Shown here: positions 45,885 to 57,624 of the stretch, piece by piece
Position numbering within the stretch: position 1 is the stretch's first letter
Layout: every line of letters starts with the position of its first letter
Assembly (NCBI GenBank): GCA_903813345.2
Contig: CAIIXF020000010.1
Coordinates: 9,044,349-9,108,348, forward strand
DNA from: Owenia fusiformis
Lineage: Eukaryota; Annelida; Polychaeta; Sabellida; Oweniidae
DNA: 64,000 nucleotides
Reading direction: 5' to 3'
Program-made: the position numbers and the translations under genes
The notes under the pieces: generated by a model
What the model was told of the DNA's origin: nothing
The model's database searches: none
Seen by the model: only the letters and a program-made list of their open reading frames with translations

Positions 45885-46300
45885 AGGTTACAAGGAGTGT
45901 CCGATTCCAGCCAATCCAAACACAGTATTTCATATAACTGTACTGCATTATATAACCAACAAACCACCCAAAGTCATTTGTTGAATGGTTGTCAAGGTGA
46001 CAATTTGACCCTACATACAGATTGAAATTAATACTTTGCCAACTTGATCCTTCCAAAAAGTTTCATTGTAATCGTTTTTAGAATCACTGAATTTGACGAC
46101 TTTATCAATTTTAGTTGGGATTTGAAAAAACTATAAATAGTATCATAATGAATATCAAGGTGTGTAACTTATACAGATCAAAAGTAGTGTAAAAAGGTCA
46201 AACCTTGCTAAACCCATGCAAAAAGGATTCTGGTTGAATTTCAATATTTTCTGTGAATACTGTAAACATTTTTTGAAAGGTGTGAGAGTTTAAGCACATG
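45885..46300. repeat. Dispersed repeat, second copy at 49556-49820
   Basis: ATTCCAGCCAATCCAAACAC, AGTATTTCATAT, GGTTGTCAAGGTGA, GCCAACTTGATCCTT and a later GGTGTGAGAGTTTAAGC all recur in the same order at 49564-49805. The family is unknown; it may be a SINE or MITE body without visible ends. Confidence 0.7.
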
Positions 46301-46309
46301 GTCCAAAAA

Positions 46310-46935
46310 ACCGTGGGTGATTAAATGCATTCATGTTTTGTTTTTTGGCCATTGTATTCGGAACTTCCGCCCTCATTCAAACGCTGATACAAGACATTAA
46401 TCGTGCTTAAAGCCATACATCTTATTTCAGACCCAAAAATAGACATGAAAAACTCAGAATAACCTCTTGCTTATCATCAATAGACTCTCATTTAGACATT
46501 CCTTTCGGTAAATAGTATCGCTTTAGAAAATAGCTCGATTAAATTATTAGAAGATATACTGAATTATGTTTAAGCTAAGATGATAAATAATAGAATATTG
46601 CAAATTTGTTCTGGACATGACGTTTACTACGAGGAACAAGTGGGATATAAAACTAGATAAAGCACTATTGATTTTATTTCAACTTATCTGTAGTTAATCA
46701 GAAGTATTTATCTTAGGATAGGACGTTGCTATATTCTGTATAGACTTTAGGAGAGCATTTGACTGCATTCATTTAGTATTCACACCGGAATAGCCTGACT
46801 ACGGTAAAGTCAGATACAGTTGTCACAAATGGCGGACATAACCGTCGCTTCAATCAGATTTTCATGAATTGTATGTTTAATAGCACCTAGACTAAATTCC
46901 TTTAGAACAACAATCAATCAAAGTGTATTAATACT
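46310..46935. other. Intergenic, nothing recognised
   Basis: No gene or element ends seen. Confidence 0.35.
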
Positions 46936-46943
46936 CATTGACC

Positions 46944-47132
46944 CCTGTTACACAGGCCAGTTGAAATGCTTCGTTACGAAGCAATTTGACAAAAAGCTTC
47001 GTAACAAAGGAATTTTGGGCCAGTGTAACACCTCCGCCTTCGTTGGAAAAGCTTAGTTGATAACGAAGCAATTGAGTAGAAAATTCAACGAAGGTAAGCT
47101 CCCAACGAAGCTTTTTTGGCCTGTGTAACAGG
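46944..47132. mobile_element. MITE with CCTGTTACACAGGCC ends
   Basis: CCTGTTACACAGGCCAG at the left and GGCCTGTGTAACAGG at the right form a TIR around 189 bp. The inside repeats the near-palindromes GCTTCGTTACGAAGC, AACGAAGC and TTCGTTGG. Related words continue to about 47160, so an additional partial copy may abut. Confidence 0.8.
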
Positions 47133-47164
47133 TAGCTTCGTTAGAAAATGCTTAGTTGGCGGTT

Positions 47165-48250
47165 TGCGGCATGCGCGTAATAAAGAGCACATTCATCATT
47201 TTGTATTAAATGAGAGGAATCGCGAGGAAAATACATGTTTTTAAGTACGTATTATTATAATGCTACGTTTTGATTAAAATAATTACCTATTTGCGTCACT
47301 GATTGACGCTAACTCAAGCCCTAAACGCCACGTACAAATGTGATTTACCGTCTTTCGTAGCATTTCATTCGATTCCCTGCCTTTCCTCGCATTGATATGA
47401 CAAAAAGTATTAAATCTAAAAAACGCAGGTTTTACCGTATATGTATACGGTAGTTTTGAAACGTTTATCTGATCTATTAGAGAATAAACCTAGAATATTT
47501 AAATGTCCCTCTTTCGGCAAACTCCGTCTCAAGTGTGGAAGGGTAAACTTTTGAAATTACATAAGATATGCTTACTAAATAGAAAGTTGTGGCATACATG
47601 TTTAATATTAATTTTTTCTTGCGCCTCGAATAATTATACCTTGAATGTAATTCTAAAGCCCGTGTTCTAAAGGTGTTAATACCATGATACTGATACAATT
47701 GCTTCCCGGTGAATCACATCAGGGAATATAGCCGATTTGATTGATTCGAAAATGTCTCTCTTCAGAAATCGTATTCAACTGGCTATCGCCCCATTCTGCC
47801 ATTGCAATACATGTACTTGTACTAGATAGTCGTTCCATTATTTTATTCTTCGACGATTTTAAATTGTAATTGAATTTAAACTTCATGTTTAAATATATTG
47901 AATTAATTACGTTTCAAAACTTCCGTAAAACTTCCGTAAAACCTGCTGACAAGGAACGGTGGCCAAAACTGTTTCTTGTCGACAGATATTTGCCACAGAG
48001 AGGCTGCATGTTTTAGGCCAGCCCCAAACACTATTGATGTGTCGTAAGACGATGCTTACAACTGATATTCAAGTTTCTTCCTATTTGCGCCATTTTCGAA
48101 TTCAACGGACGGCTTATGGATTAACATACTAATTTATGTCAAACTCACTCAAATATGCATGGAGTATTGGCGAGACGGGTAATATTCATATTAAAATGAA
48201 TTGGTCATGAAATAGTAGTTACACGCGGTCTTAACTTCGACCGTTAATTT
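47165..48250. other. Intergenic, nothing recognised
   Basis: Contains a short AAAACTTCCGT tandem duplication near 47915. No gene. Confidence 0.35.
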
Positions 48251-48256
48251 GAATTT

Positions 48257-48365
48257 TTGACCTACCGGATGTTTGAAAATCAAGGATTACGAGTCTCATA
48301 CTGCACCGTTTTTCTTCAAACTTGTTCCATTCAAAGCATAACAAAAATCCCTTTCTGATGGTTTT
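48257..48365. mobile_element. Single arm of the TAGACCTACC palindromic MITE
   Basis: GACCTACCGGATGTTTGAAA, TCAAGGATTACGAGTCTCAT, CTGCACCGTTTTTCTTCAAA and CTTGTTCCATTCAAAGC follow the inverted right arm of the element at 31875-32132 almost base for base. The other arm is missing. Confidence 0.8.
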
Positions 48366-48369
48366 ATAA

Positions 48370-49395
48370 TATCGTATGTATTAACAATGGGTTAGGAGCA
48401 TCATAAAACACGAATCAATTGATATTTTAGGTGAAATAAATATATGTGTTGCTGTGTTTGAAAATAGGTGAATGGCGTAAATTCGCCCTTTTTTAATGAA
48501 TTTTGAAAACCTTTCGTCCTCCATTTTTCCACATACAACAGTAAACACATACGTTTGCGAACAAAATCAGCTATTTATTAATAAAAAACTAGAGTTTATG
48601 AGCAAAATAATCATGTATGATATATTAAAAATTGGTCTCGTATTTTTTGTTTAATGTACACTTAAAAAGTTGAAGGTAACAAAAAATGAGCAAAAAAGGT
48701 CGCTGTCGACAGATTCTATTTTTCAAACTATATGACGTCACAATATGGGACGCTTATTAGAATTCATCCTTTGAAAAAACACTTCCATTTACCTTTATCA
48801 AGACGAAAATAAAGTATAATAGTCAAATATTGTTCGAGTTATGTGCGTTTAAAGACGAAAAATTATTCAAAATGTAACGTGTCGACAGCGGATATTTGGC
48901 AGATTTTCGGGTAAAAAACTATTTTTTAAAAAAGAACGCGCAAGAATTATGAAAGAAGTGTACTTGATTTGAAAACTTCATTAAAGCAGCTTTAAAATGA
49001 TATATAATTTTGATTCAAATATTATCTTATATTCCGAAGAATTAAAGTTACATTCATTTGATACCCTGAAAACACAAGTGCGCCAGCTTTTTGCGACGTG
49101 TCATTATATTATCCAAGCCAAGAGCTCCTAAAAGTATACGTTAACATGTCATGTAATGTAAATGTCAAATCTCAGGTTTCATCATTTATATTATTCTTTA
49201 GTAAATTCATTCTGAGAATGGTATTGGTGGCCATTGATCTCATATATTTCCCCTAATAATGTACTGTGCGTGCAGAGTCTGGTTCGAAACTACACCGAAG
49301 ACCAGGCTCTCTTTTAAGAAGCGAACCCGAACGAATGCAAAGTGTACTAAATAATAATTTTATTTTATGAACCCATAAATCAATGAATTTATCAG
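48370..49395. other. Intergenic, nothing recognised
   Basis: GTCGACAG words recur (48707, 48889, and 47980 outside), but no ordered repeat unit could be established. No gene. Confidence 0.35.
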
Positions 49396-49399
49396 CTCA

Positions 49400-49960
49400 T
49401 TGAAAAGAATGAAGACTCAATGCATTGTTGCTGCTTCATTCCACTCAGGCGTTGTATTCTAAACTTTTGAAAACAACACCTTCATGGTATGATTCAGCAA
49501 ACAATGCACCGAGTCCAGGACTTAAATCCTTAATCCACACATAGCTAGGCGAAGTGTGTCTTATTCCAGCCAATCCGAACACAGTATTTCACATATAGAA
49601 CAATGTTTAAAATAATCAATAACATATTCAAGGTCACTAGTTAAACAGTTGTCATGGTGATAAATGGACTTTTCACATTGGATTTGATGACTTGCCAACT
49701 TGACTCTTGCAAACAATTTCATTGAAAATGTGTTCTTTTTGTGGTTTCGTTCATTGAAGATGATTTTGTAGAAAATATTTTGCAATGTGTGAAAAGAATT
49801 TAAGCCCGAGACTCAGTGCATTGTGGCTGCTTCATTTCATTCAGATGTTGGTTCCTAAACTTTACTTTTCCGCTGCGCGGTCATGCAAAGATTTGGAAAC
49901 ATCTTCATGGAATGGCTCAGCACCAATGTACCGAGTCCAAGGCTCAAATCCTTAAATATA
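49400..49960. repeat. Direct duplication about 395 bp apart, enclosing a dispersed repeat
   Basis: 49407-49535 and 49803-49955 share GACTCA(A/G)TGCATTGT, GCTGCTTCATT, CTTCATGG, CACCGAGTCCA and CTCAAATCCTTAA (or a variant). The dispersed repeat shared with 45885 lies between them. Confidence 0.7.
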
Positions 49961-50239
49961 GACCCTTGGGTCGTTCGGGGTAAAGAAAATGTTTGTGTCT
50001 CGCCCTAAGGTATGTATTCGTCGATATAACACCTTTCTCCTAGGTCTATTACGATTCGAACATAAAAACTCACCAAAATTTACTGTGCTGTGTCGACGAA
50101 TACACACCGGGTGAAATACTTTGTTCACAGTCTATAGAAGGCGTGAATATAGAGATTATCCTATATGAGGTTCAGGATATTGGGATTATCCCGAGGCCAA
50201 TATAATATATCTGCCCGAGGGCCGTAGGTCCGACTATAG

Positions 50240-52130
50240 GATGATCTGTTTATCCCATACCAATTACATTGTTCAATTGTTGCAACCAATCGTGGAATTA
50301 TTTTAAAATATTTCATGCCCAGTCTTTTATTCTTGTCCGTAACCGGATTTTCCTGTTCAAATATTTGATTATTAACGGGGCATACTGCTCCTTCCCTTCT
50401 CTAAAGCATCAAACAGATTGCCGTTGTTTGCGTTTTTCTCCATTGTCGTTTACAGTACATATGCGAACGTTACAAAAAAGAACCAATACGGGAACAGCGA
50501 TTATGACGTAGCGGGCAGGTATACTATATCTGCCCGCTCGGAGCGGGACGTAAAGCTATATCTGCCCGCTGATGAAAATATATAAGGGTTATGTACTGGG
50601 AGGTTTTGGATATGGGGTTTATCCAGAGGGAGATATGCATATCTACCTGAGGGACCGTACGGACCGAAGGTAGATGTGCATATCTCACGAGGGATGAACC
50701 CAATATCCAAACCGACCGTACATAACTGCTTTATCCTATACCAAGTAGAGATTTCTAATTTTCTTTCAATTTTTTCACATTTTTTTTTTATTTTTTTCGA
50801 TTTTTTCAATTTTTTTTCAATTTTTTATTTTATTCACATTTTTTCACATTTCTTTTTTTTCAATTTTTTCTTATTTTTTCAATTTTTTTTCGAAGCGGGA
50901 AGATATGCCCTGGAGCGGGAGATATGGCGGGAGATATGGAGGTTCAGGATATGGAAACCTCAAAATCAGGATACGGGATATATCTTACTAACTTATCTCC
51001 CTAAAACTCTACTTGGCATAGGATAAATAAGGGTTATGTACTGGGAGGTTTTGGATACAGGTTTTATCCCAAGGGAAATATGTGTATATCCCGAGGGACC
51101 GCAGGGACCGAGAGATATATAAGGGTTATGTACTGGGAGGTTTTGGATATAGGGTATATCCTGGGGGATATGTTTATATCTCCCCGAGGGACCGAAGGGA
51201 CCAAGGGGAGATATAAATATTTCCCGAGGGATATACCCTATATCCAAAACCGACCGTACATAACTGGTGTATCTCATACTTGAGTGGGTTTGGGGTAGAT
51301 ATAACCTTTACCATCTTTTTCAAATGACAAGATAGGCCTATACTGTAAAAGCACAATTTATATTTAACATTTTCATAATATTCCTTCAGCTCAATACAAT
51401 AGAATTGTAACATTTAAACTTTTTGAAAAATTTTAAATTTCTGAAATTTAAATTTTTAATTTTTTTTTAACTTTTTTAAACTTTTGAAAAAATTCCCAGG
51501 AGCGGGATGGATATATTATATCTGCCCGCATTTGGCCTAGAGCGGGACATATACAATATATCCTGCCCGCTCCTCAGATATGATATATATTCCCGGGTGA
51601 TATCTACCCCAAACCCACTCAAGTATGAAATACACACATATCTCCCGAGGGATAAACCCTGTATCCAAAACCGACCGTACATAACAGATGTATTTCATAC
51701 CTACTGATGTTCTAGGTACGTCATATACCTTATAAAGTTCCAAAATTCAAAAATATACTTAAGATACGCATTTTCTTGGTGTTATAAAGTGTTTTTTTAA
51801 GTTTCTGAGATTTTCAAACTCATATAACTCATATTTTGAAAAATAAAATTTGAAAAAAAAATTTTGGGAAAAAGAATGTGAAAAAGTCTTTTGGAAAAAA
51901 TGGGAAAAAACATTTTTGAAAAAAAGAATTTGAAAAAAATTCAAAATTGTGAAAAAAAATTCAGGAGCGGGACCGGGATGGATACAGCGTGTATCCATCC
52001 CGCCCCGGGCCTTGGCTAGATACAGTATATATTCCCGCTCGTTATGTACCTAGAACCTCAGTAGGTATGAAATACAAGTTTTTACAAACCGGCTTTATGT
52101 ACCCGTAACACGTCCAAGTATGGGATAAAC
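50240..52130. repeat. Chain of alternating hairpins, types A and B
   Basis: Type A hairpins are about 140 bp, starting GTTATGTACTGGGAGG and ending with the inverted CCGACCGTACATAAC: a full one at 50588-50726, a half at 51033-51118 followed by a full one at 51123-51264, and a single arm at 51620-51684. Type B hairpins lie between them: 50733-51028 (CCTATACCAAGTAGAG arms), 51266-51636 (CTCATACTTGAGTGGGTTTG arms) and 51688-52080 (CATACCTACTGATGTTCTAG arms). Type B cores carry T- or A-runs and inverted AGCGGG...CCCGCT blocks. One arm of type B also occurs at 19459. Confidence 0.8.
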
Positions 52131-52134
52131 AGTC

Positions 52135-53730
52135 ATATTCCAATGAATGATATATACGAACTGATCATATTAAACAAATATCGCATAAGCTGGCTGCATA
52201 ATTATTTACCATTTAGGGAGATGAAATGTAGACTTTCGTGGGCACAATGTATCCTTTGCCATTAATAAGTTATAACATAAAGCTGACATGATCCTGAAAT
52301 TAAATGGTTTTCCTTGAGTAAGGTCGAGTGCCTATGGATCAAATGAGGACATGTTTTAATGCCCGTCATAAAACTAAGTAATGAAATTGCTGTTACTCTT
52401 TAGATGTCCAACTCATTATTCGACTGTTAGTGTTAATCAGTGAGTAATGTGCTGATTTTTTAGTGTAAAAGTAGCAATTGTCTCAGTCTAAAAACACATC
52501 GCCATGATCATTGTTTGATTTCAGGATGATTAAGTATTTAAGAACCTCAACGCTTTGTTTGTAAGATAGATCAAACAAGTTAATTGTTGCTTGGCTTAAT
52601 ATAATGCACCGAAGGTCAAGGTTAAGGCTAGCACTCAAATTAAAGTGATTTATAGCACCCACAAAGTATTGAACCCGATGCTTAAATCTTTTCACAAATT
52701 TACAAAGCAGTTTTGTACAGGGCACCTACATGCAAAATGTCACCACATGGCATTTGTTACAGACGCCGAACACCAACCGCGGAAAAATGTAACGCATCCA
52801 CTTTTTACCTCGAATTCCATGCATATCAATTTTTACTAACGCTTCAAGTAAAGTTCCTGACCGTTTTTAAAAAATGAAAAACATTTTAGAAATATCGTCC
52901 TCGAGATCTTCTTACTCCGTGAATTTTACAAGGTTTGAATAAGGATAGAGCTATTTATCTTTAGTTTGACTAAACTTGACAAAATGTAACGCTTGTCGTT
53001 TTTGACTTTATACGTCTATTTGCGCCATATAGGCATTGTTTTGTTTCGACATTTTGACGCCATAATATTACGCTAATTGTCCCCAGTTTCGTGCGACGTG
53101 TACTTATATTCTCTTTTGACATTACTGCTGGATGTCATCACATTTTTGGTCAAAATCAAAACAATTTTTCCTCAAAGCCTTAAGAATTTGACCAGGTCTT
53201 GGCGATTCTTTTATAAAACAACTGAACAACATTTAACTAAGGGCAAAATAATCCTAGCCGCAGCCAAAGTTAGTCAAGGAAGAGCAACAAGTCCTACTTT
53301 ATTGATAGTTGACCCCTGACGATGACAGTCCATATCTCAAAACGTATTAAGACCCATTCTTAAAAACAGCCAAAATTTAAGCATATGTCATTCTTATATC
53401 AAAACGATTCATGGTTAGCATTCATATCACCAATATTGAAGAAACAAATCAAAAATGTTGATGGGCTGATTACGAAATTTGTTTGTATTTTTAAGAAAAA
53501 TAACGTCTTTGTAGTAAAACAAACAAACAATTAGTGAGGTCTTAAACCGACGATTCTGAGTGAACCATTCGTTCGCAAACATGCACATTTTCTTAAACAT
53601 ATGATACTGATACACGTTGTGATAAAAAATGTCGTGGGAATTCTGCCTACAACGCTTGAAAAGGGAAGAAAGAAAAATCGTACCTTCGAGCTTCCGACAT
53701 TTTGTTACCGAGGTTCGTTTCGGTAACCAG
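52135..53730. other. Intergenic, nothing recognised
   Basis: No gene, exon or element end recognised. Confidence 0.35.
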
Positions 53731-53737
53731 CCTAATG

Positions 53738-53960
53738 CCTAGGTCACATAGCCGCCGGGCGCCGGCCGATGAATAGTCATCACCGATGTCTCGATCTAAT
53801 CGTGAGTATGGTCACACTAGTACAGGCATCGTACGGCGCCCGCAATCAATTGAATCTGAAAGACATCGCACGGGTATCGCTAGGCTATCTGCCGATGGTC
53901 GTACGGCATCCGCCAGGCAATCGGTCGATCTACAGGCCTCTAGATTTATACTAAATTTTT
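53738..53960. mobile_element. Left end of a GC-rich MITE (TAATGCCTAGGTCACAT)
   Basis: TAATGCCTAGGTCACATAGC opens about 220 bp with a local base composition far richer in CG than the surroundings (GGCGCCGGCCGATG, CGTACGGCGCCC). The inverted partner end was not found before 54150. Similar to, but distinct from, the CACCCCAGTCACATTT family. Confidence 0.5.
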
Positions 53961-54047
53961 GTATGACCCAGTATGACTGTTCCACATGGCGTTAATGCAA
54001 GATTTGAAAACGAAATACTTCGATAGACAGGACTTCCAGGATAATAA

Positions 54048-54150
54048 TGTTTTCATGCAATAAAAATCAGAAAAAGAAGATCCTCTTTTGAGTAAATAGG
54101 TTCAATATTTAGAAAAAATGCTGACATGGGGTTCCTATTCATAATAGTAT
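54048..54150. repeat. Dispersed repeat, inverted copy of 37935-38035
   Basis: See the partner copy at 37935; the two agree over about 95 bp in opposite orientation. Confidence 0.7.
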
Positions 54151-54154
54151 AGTC

Positions 54155-54765
54155 AAACAATAGTATGTCAAAAGTAAAAATAGTCTTAGGGTCCTAAAAT
54201 GCAATTTGATTCTCATGTTTTTCTCCGGATTGCTAATGTTGCTATATTCTAAATTGCCATCAGCTTGTAATGAATAATTAAGCCGATAAAGGTGAAATTT
54301 ATATTGAACATCAATTTCATTCGATGCTAGAAAATGTTACTGTAACCTGATCTCAATAACTTCGTCCTTGAAACTTAGAATCGCACTTATCCCATACAAG
54401 ATACAGTGGCACTTTACCAATTAAACTAACCATAAAAATGATTATGTCTCGAGGTAATAGATATTTATTCAGACGATTTATTTAATCAGAAAATGTTTCA
54501 TCGATATCAAAACGATTACATTGATGATGACACAGCAGCGTTTCAATTTGAGTTATTCGGGAAAACGGGGTCTCATTGACATTATATTGCTAAGCAACAT
54601 GCCAGTTGCATACGCAGCTGTTCTGTCACCAACATGCTTCTATTACATATAAATACGGGTTACTTTGAACAATATGATCGCATCATAAAAATAACAAGGC
54701 ATTAATATGACAAAATGTCACCACCTACAGTTGCTCATTTTATCATTAGTTCAATCTTAAGTCTG
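54155..54765. other. Intergenic, nothing recognised
   Basis: No gene or repeat recognised. Confidence 0.35.
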
Positions 54766-54774
54766 TGATTTTGA

Positions 54775-55110
54775 AAAAATGGTCAATTTGAAGCAAGTTG
54801 GAAAGATACCTTTTTTTACCCTGAGAAGGTCATTGAAGGTAAAGTCTCATTGAAGGTCTAGACGATTTTGTAAAAAATTGGTAAATAGCAAGTTGAAAAA
54901 ATACTTTTTGACCTTTTTTGACCTTGAGAAGGTCAATGAAGGTCAGATTTGAACTTCTGACAAATTGTAGCTGATTTTGAAAAACAATTGGTCAATTTGA
55001 AGCAAGTTAAAAAATACCTTTAGTCCTTTTTTTGACTTCGATAAGGTCACTGAAGGTCAAATCTTAAATATAAAGTCAAATTTGCACTTCTGAAAATTGG
55101 TATCTAATTT
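54775..55110. repeat. Degenerate tandem repeat, about 110-120 bp x 3
   Basis: Each unit holds GGTCAATTTGAAGCAAGTT (or a shortened form), a run ending in TTTTTGACC and TGAGAAGGTCA(A/T)TGAAGGT. Units start near 54778, 54880 and 54985. Confidence 0.75.
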
Positions 55111-55185
55111 TGGAAAAAAACTGAAGTCAGTCTAAACAGTATTTTTTAAGTTATTGGAAGTATTAAGTATTTGTTAAAGACACAA

Positions 55186-55245
55186 ACCGCAAACCGCCGA
55201 TCGCTAAGCAAACCGCCGATCACCAACCGCCGATCGCCGTCACAA
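55186..55245. repeat. Short GC-rich tandem repeat (AACCGCCGATCGC)
   Basis: Four imperfect copies of (A)AACCGCCGATC(G/A)C within 60 bp, a marked GC island in AT-rich DNA. Confidence 0.8.
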
Positions 55246-55259
55246 AAAACGGAGACCAT

Positions 55260-55880
55260 TACAATATGTCACCACTTTTTGGTGGTGATATAAAAAAAAG
55301 ATTGTCTTCCGTCAGCCGCACCCTAATCATTCGCATTTAGTTGAAAATTGACCATCGCTTATATTATCTTAAAATCAATACTAGGCTCAATTGCTGGTTT
55401 TGTTCCACGAAGTCCACTGATCCTTTGGCGAGGAACTTTAACTTGTAAGTGCTCGTGTGAGTGTAACGTTTGGACTTTTAGACAAGATGACAGTAGAAAC
55501 AGTCTTGCTTTAAATTCTAAATTATAGTTTCTTCTTAATAAATCATAAAAATGAGCATAAAATTATAATTTAGCAACTACCATGGTCATTATATTTGATT
55601 TTACGTAGAGTTTTTTGAAACGCAGGGGTGAACTTTTTAGATCACCAAAATATCATTAACAAGCCGATGCCCATTTTCCACAGCAAGTAAAAATAAATAT
55701 GTAGCATATACTAGTAAGTGTTTCTTTCAAGAAACAGTTTAATATTATACAAGTTGTATAATGCTATGAAGTATATATTTCGAATGTGCATAGCTATACA
55801 CTTTATACTGTAACAGTTTCTAAAGTTGAGTGATCCGCTAGTATCTCAGACAACCTATCGAAAAATTCCGCTCAAAGCTC
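55260..55880. other. Intergenic, nothing recognised
   Basis: No gene recognised. Confidence 0.35.
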
Positions 55881-55891
55881 TGTGTACTTAA

Positions 55892-56492
55892 AGGAATATT
55901 CCTTGCCAAACCATCTCTCTCCTCATATGGTAGCTATAACTATATATATGCTTGCCATGTTTAGCAAAACACGCAAAAATGTTTTGATATGGTCAAATTT
56001 GATCACTTAGAAATGTGATGCTCAATTCCAGTAAGCTGCCATCTTTTAAAATTTCACACAGGAAGTGATGTCATCGACTCTCAACTTTGCATATAGCATT
56101 AGGTGAGGAGCTATTAAGAATTACAAAACCAGCTAATATTCTTTTTCAACTTTGTATCTTATTTAATCCTTCTGAAAATCTCTTCTTTTATTCTAAGTTG
56201 ACAAGCCCTGAAAATATTTTTGCACAGAAAGTAATGATCACTTGTCTAGAAGTGATTTTGTGCTACTTTCCTATACTGTTATGGGCAAGGTTATAGAAGT
56301 TGAGAGTTGATGACACCACTTCCTGCAAGATATCTTAAAAGATGGCAGCTCACTGGAAATAAGCACTAGATTTTTAAATGATCAATATTGACCATATTAA
56401 AACATTTTCCCATGTTTTGCTAAATATGGAAACTATATATATGATTATAGCTACCATATCAAGAGAGAAAGAGTCTGGCAAGGAATATTCCT
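55892..56492. mobile_element. TTAA-flanked MITE, TIR about 190 bp
   Basis: TTAA at 55888-55891 and 56493-56496 flanks ends AGGAATATTCCTTGCCA and, inverted, AGGAATATTCCTTGCCA. Arms align for about 190 bp through CATATGGTAGCTATAA/ATGATTATAGCTACCATAT, GCTGCCATCTTTTAA and GGAAGTGATGTCATC. TTAA target sites are used by piggyBac and Kolobok elements. There is no transposase frame, so it is non-autonomous. Confidence 0.9.
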
Positions 56493-56499
56493 TTAAGCA

Positions 56500-57615
56500 A
56501 ACATTGGATGGAAATGCTGACCTTAATATCAATGAAACAGGTCTGACCTTGTGGTCTTGTTCAAGTGCAAATGTTAGCAAGAAAAATCATCGGAAAGCTT
56601 AAGCTCGATTTACCTTGATTTCCTTCCGGAAAATAACCTGTCACCCCAATGATTGATACTGATCATTATTTTAATATCGGTAAAACACAAGTTATTATCA
56701 AGGGAACACAACTACGCTATTCTACATTATATATAATTAATGAATCGTATATCTTTACCCCATATTTACCTCAGTCTTGTCTGCTTTGCTTTGACTACAC
56801 TTAATCATCCAAATGATCCGTATCGAAAAATAGTGTGCATGTAATAATGACAATAGAGTAAGCATTTTACAATTACTATTTTCGTAAGCAATTGCCCTTT
56901 AAAGACAATTTTTAGTTAGAAACATGAACATTAAAATTTTAGTCTTATTAATGTTAACTCGAGATCATATGTAACGTAATTTAAACTATAAATAAATGAT
57001 TACACATTAACTTAATCAATCAATCATCTTTATGCTGACCCACGTGCCACCCTAGTGTAGTGGGTGACATCGGGAACACTGGGAATTACCGGAACTTAGC
57101 AAACCATTCAAAAATCCAAATACTTATACATGGCAGTGATGCCATATCCTTCAATGATAATTTAACTATTTTCACTCACATGCAGAAATTTCATCGAACA
57201 CACTCACAGATTCATCTGGCATATTAAGTTTATATGCTTTTTGTAATGTATATATTGTAGAACCCTAGAGGGTTATAATGGTACTTATTTACTTTTACCT
57301 TCTAGGTTAAATAAAATGATTAAAAACAACTTCATACCTTTGTAATCCAAGATGTAAGAGAGTATTGAATCGAGATTAACCAATAATTGCATGTTTTGTC
57401 TTCAGATATTTGAAAATCGCAAGTCTCTTTATCATCTGTTTGCATACCTAGACAATTCTAATCTGAGAATCGAGTGTATTTGTTGCATCCATTCTCTTAC
57501 CAAGTTGTCATACTGTGTCCGAAATCCAATGATACCCTACTGTATCTATGTTAACACGAGAAATACAATTACAAGTAAGGTTTCACTTAACCATGTTCAC
57601 AATTTCGTCATAATA
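56500..57615. other. Intergenic, nothing recognised
   Basis: Short frames only, no recognisable product. Confidence 0.35.
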
Positions 57616-57624
57616 GCCAAAGGC

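Noticed and set aside
45766-46056. Minus-strand frames of 61-96 codons upstream of the GPCR
   Set aside because: They lie in a dispersed repeat whose second copy (49556) does not keep the frame.
53769-53995. Two overlapping plus-strand frames rich in R and S
   Set aside because: They come from the CG-rich MITE end at 53738; both frames are equally open, as expected from composition.
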